Part shown: one piece after another, positions 13,145-13,165 of the stretch
How the letters are laid out: the number at the start of each line of letters is the position of its first letter
How positions within the stretch are numbered: the first letter of the stretch is position 1
Source: CAKRJP01 sp963597615
GTDB lineage: Bacteria; Bacillota; Clostridia; Lachnospirales; Lachnospiraceae
NCBI GenBank assembly: GCA_963597615.1
Contig: CAVBQS010000059.1
Span: 1-13,165 of the forward strand
Direction of reading: 5' to 3'
DNA length: 13,165 bases
The notes under the pieces: model-generated
The model's input: only the letters and a program-made list of their open reading frames with translations
Told to the model about the DNA's origin: nothing
The model's database searches: none
Translations under genes and position numbers: made by a program

Positions 13145-13165
13145 AAAAACATTTTCCCATTAAAT

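Overview
The window looks like ordinary chromosome of a low-GC, Gram-positive anaerobe in the Clostridia, perhaps a Lachnospiraceae member. This is inferred from AT-rich intergenic DNA, strong AGGAGG-type ribosome binding sites, TTGACA/TATAAT promoters, U-tailed hairpin terminators, two solitary ECF-type vitamin S components (ThiT, BioY), a BirA-type operator and a MalY/PatB lyase. I see no insertion sequence, phage gene, CRISPR array, tRNA or rRNA. Most genes are intact and full length.

Layout. (1) 1-109: a probable last few codons of an upstream plus-strand gene and a strong terminator. (2) 110-2904, minus strand: a membrane-anchored glycerophosphodiester phosphodiesterase followed by a DMT/EamA permease. 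(3) 2944-3850: a divergent promoter pair, then a TPP riboswitch and thiT (thiamine uptake). (4) 4065-4273: a 45-residue single-span membrane protein with a strong RBS and its own terminator. (5) 4288-7809: a two-component system (KdpD-like kinase with a DUF4118 membrane domain, and an OmpR/KdpE-type regulator overlapping it by 11 bp), then an AGCS-family sodium:amino-acid symporter. The DNA before the symporter holds a perfect TTCTTAAG/CTTAAGAA inverted repeat, which also reads as two CTTAAG copies 11 bp apart, plus two TGTAAATWTT boxes 22 bp apart. The promoter region of the kinase gene holds similar words. (6) 7857-7934: back-to-back terminators between the converging symporter and pyruvate kinase genes. 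(7) 7962-9395, minus strand: pyruvate kinase with an unusual effector-site region. (8) 9531-11957, minus strand: a two-gene operon of PLP enzymes, a MalY/PatB C-S lyase then a cystathionine gamma-synthase/lyase family protein, ended by a hairpin terminator. (9) 12104-13144: a BirA-like operator over a consensus promoter, then bioY, translationally coupled (ATGA overlap) to a cysteine-rich DUF1284 protein.

How the parts fit. Vitamin uptake is under two visible controls: TPP sensing in the thiT leader RNA and biotin-dependent BirA repression at bioY. Both S components lack their energising module here, so they presumably share an EcfA-EcfA'-EcfT unit encoded elsewhere. The kinase/regulator pair most likely controls the adjacent symporter. 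The two PLP enzymes can be read as a transsulfuration pair (homocysteine from cysteine) or as cysteine/cystathionine-degrading lyases. No clearly new multi-gene system is evident. The points most worth a second look are the regulator/symporter boxes, the 45-residue membrane protein, the BioY-DUF1284 pairing and the pyruvate kinase effector site.
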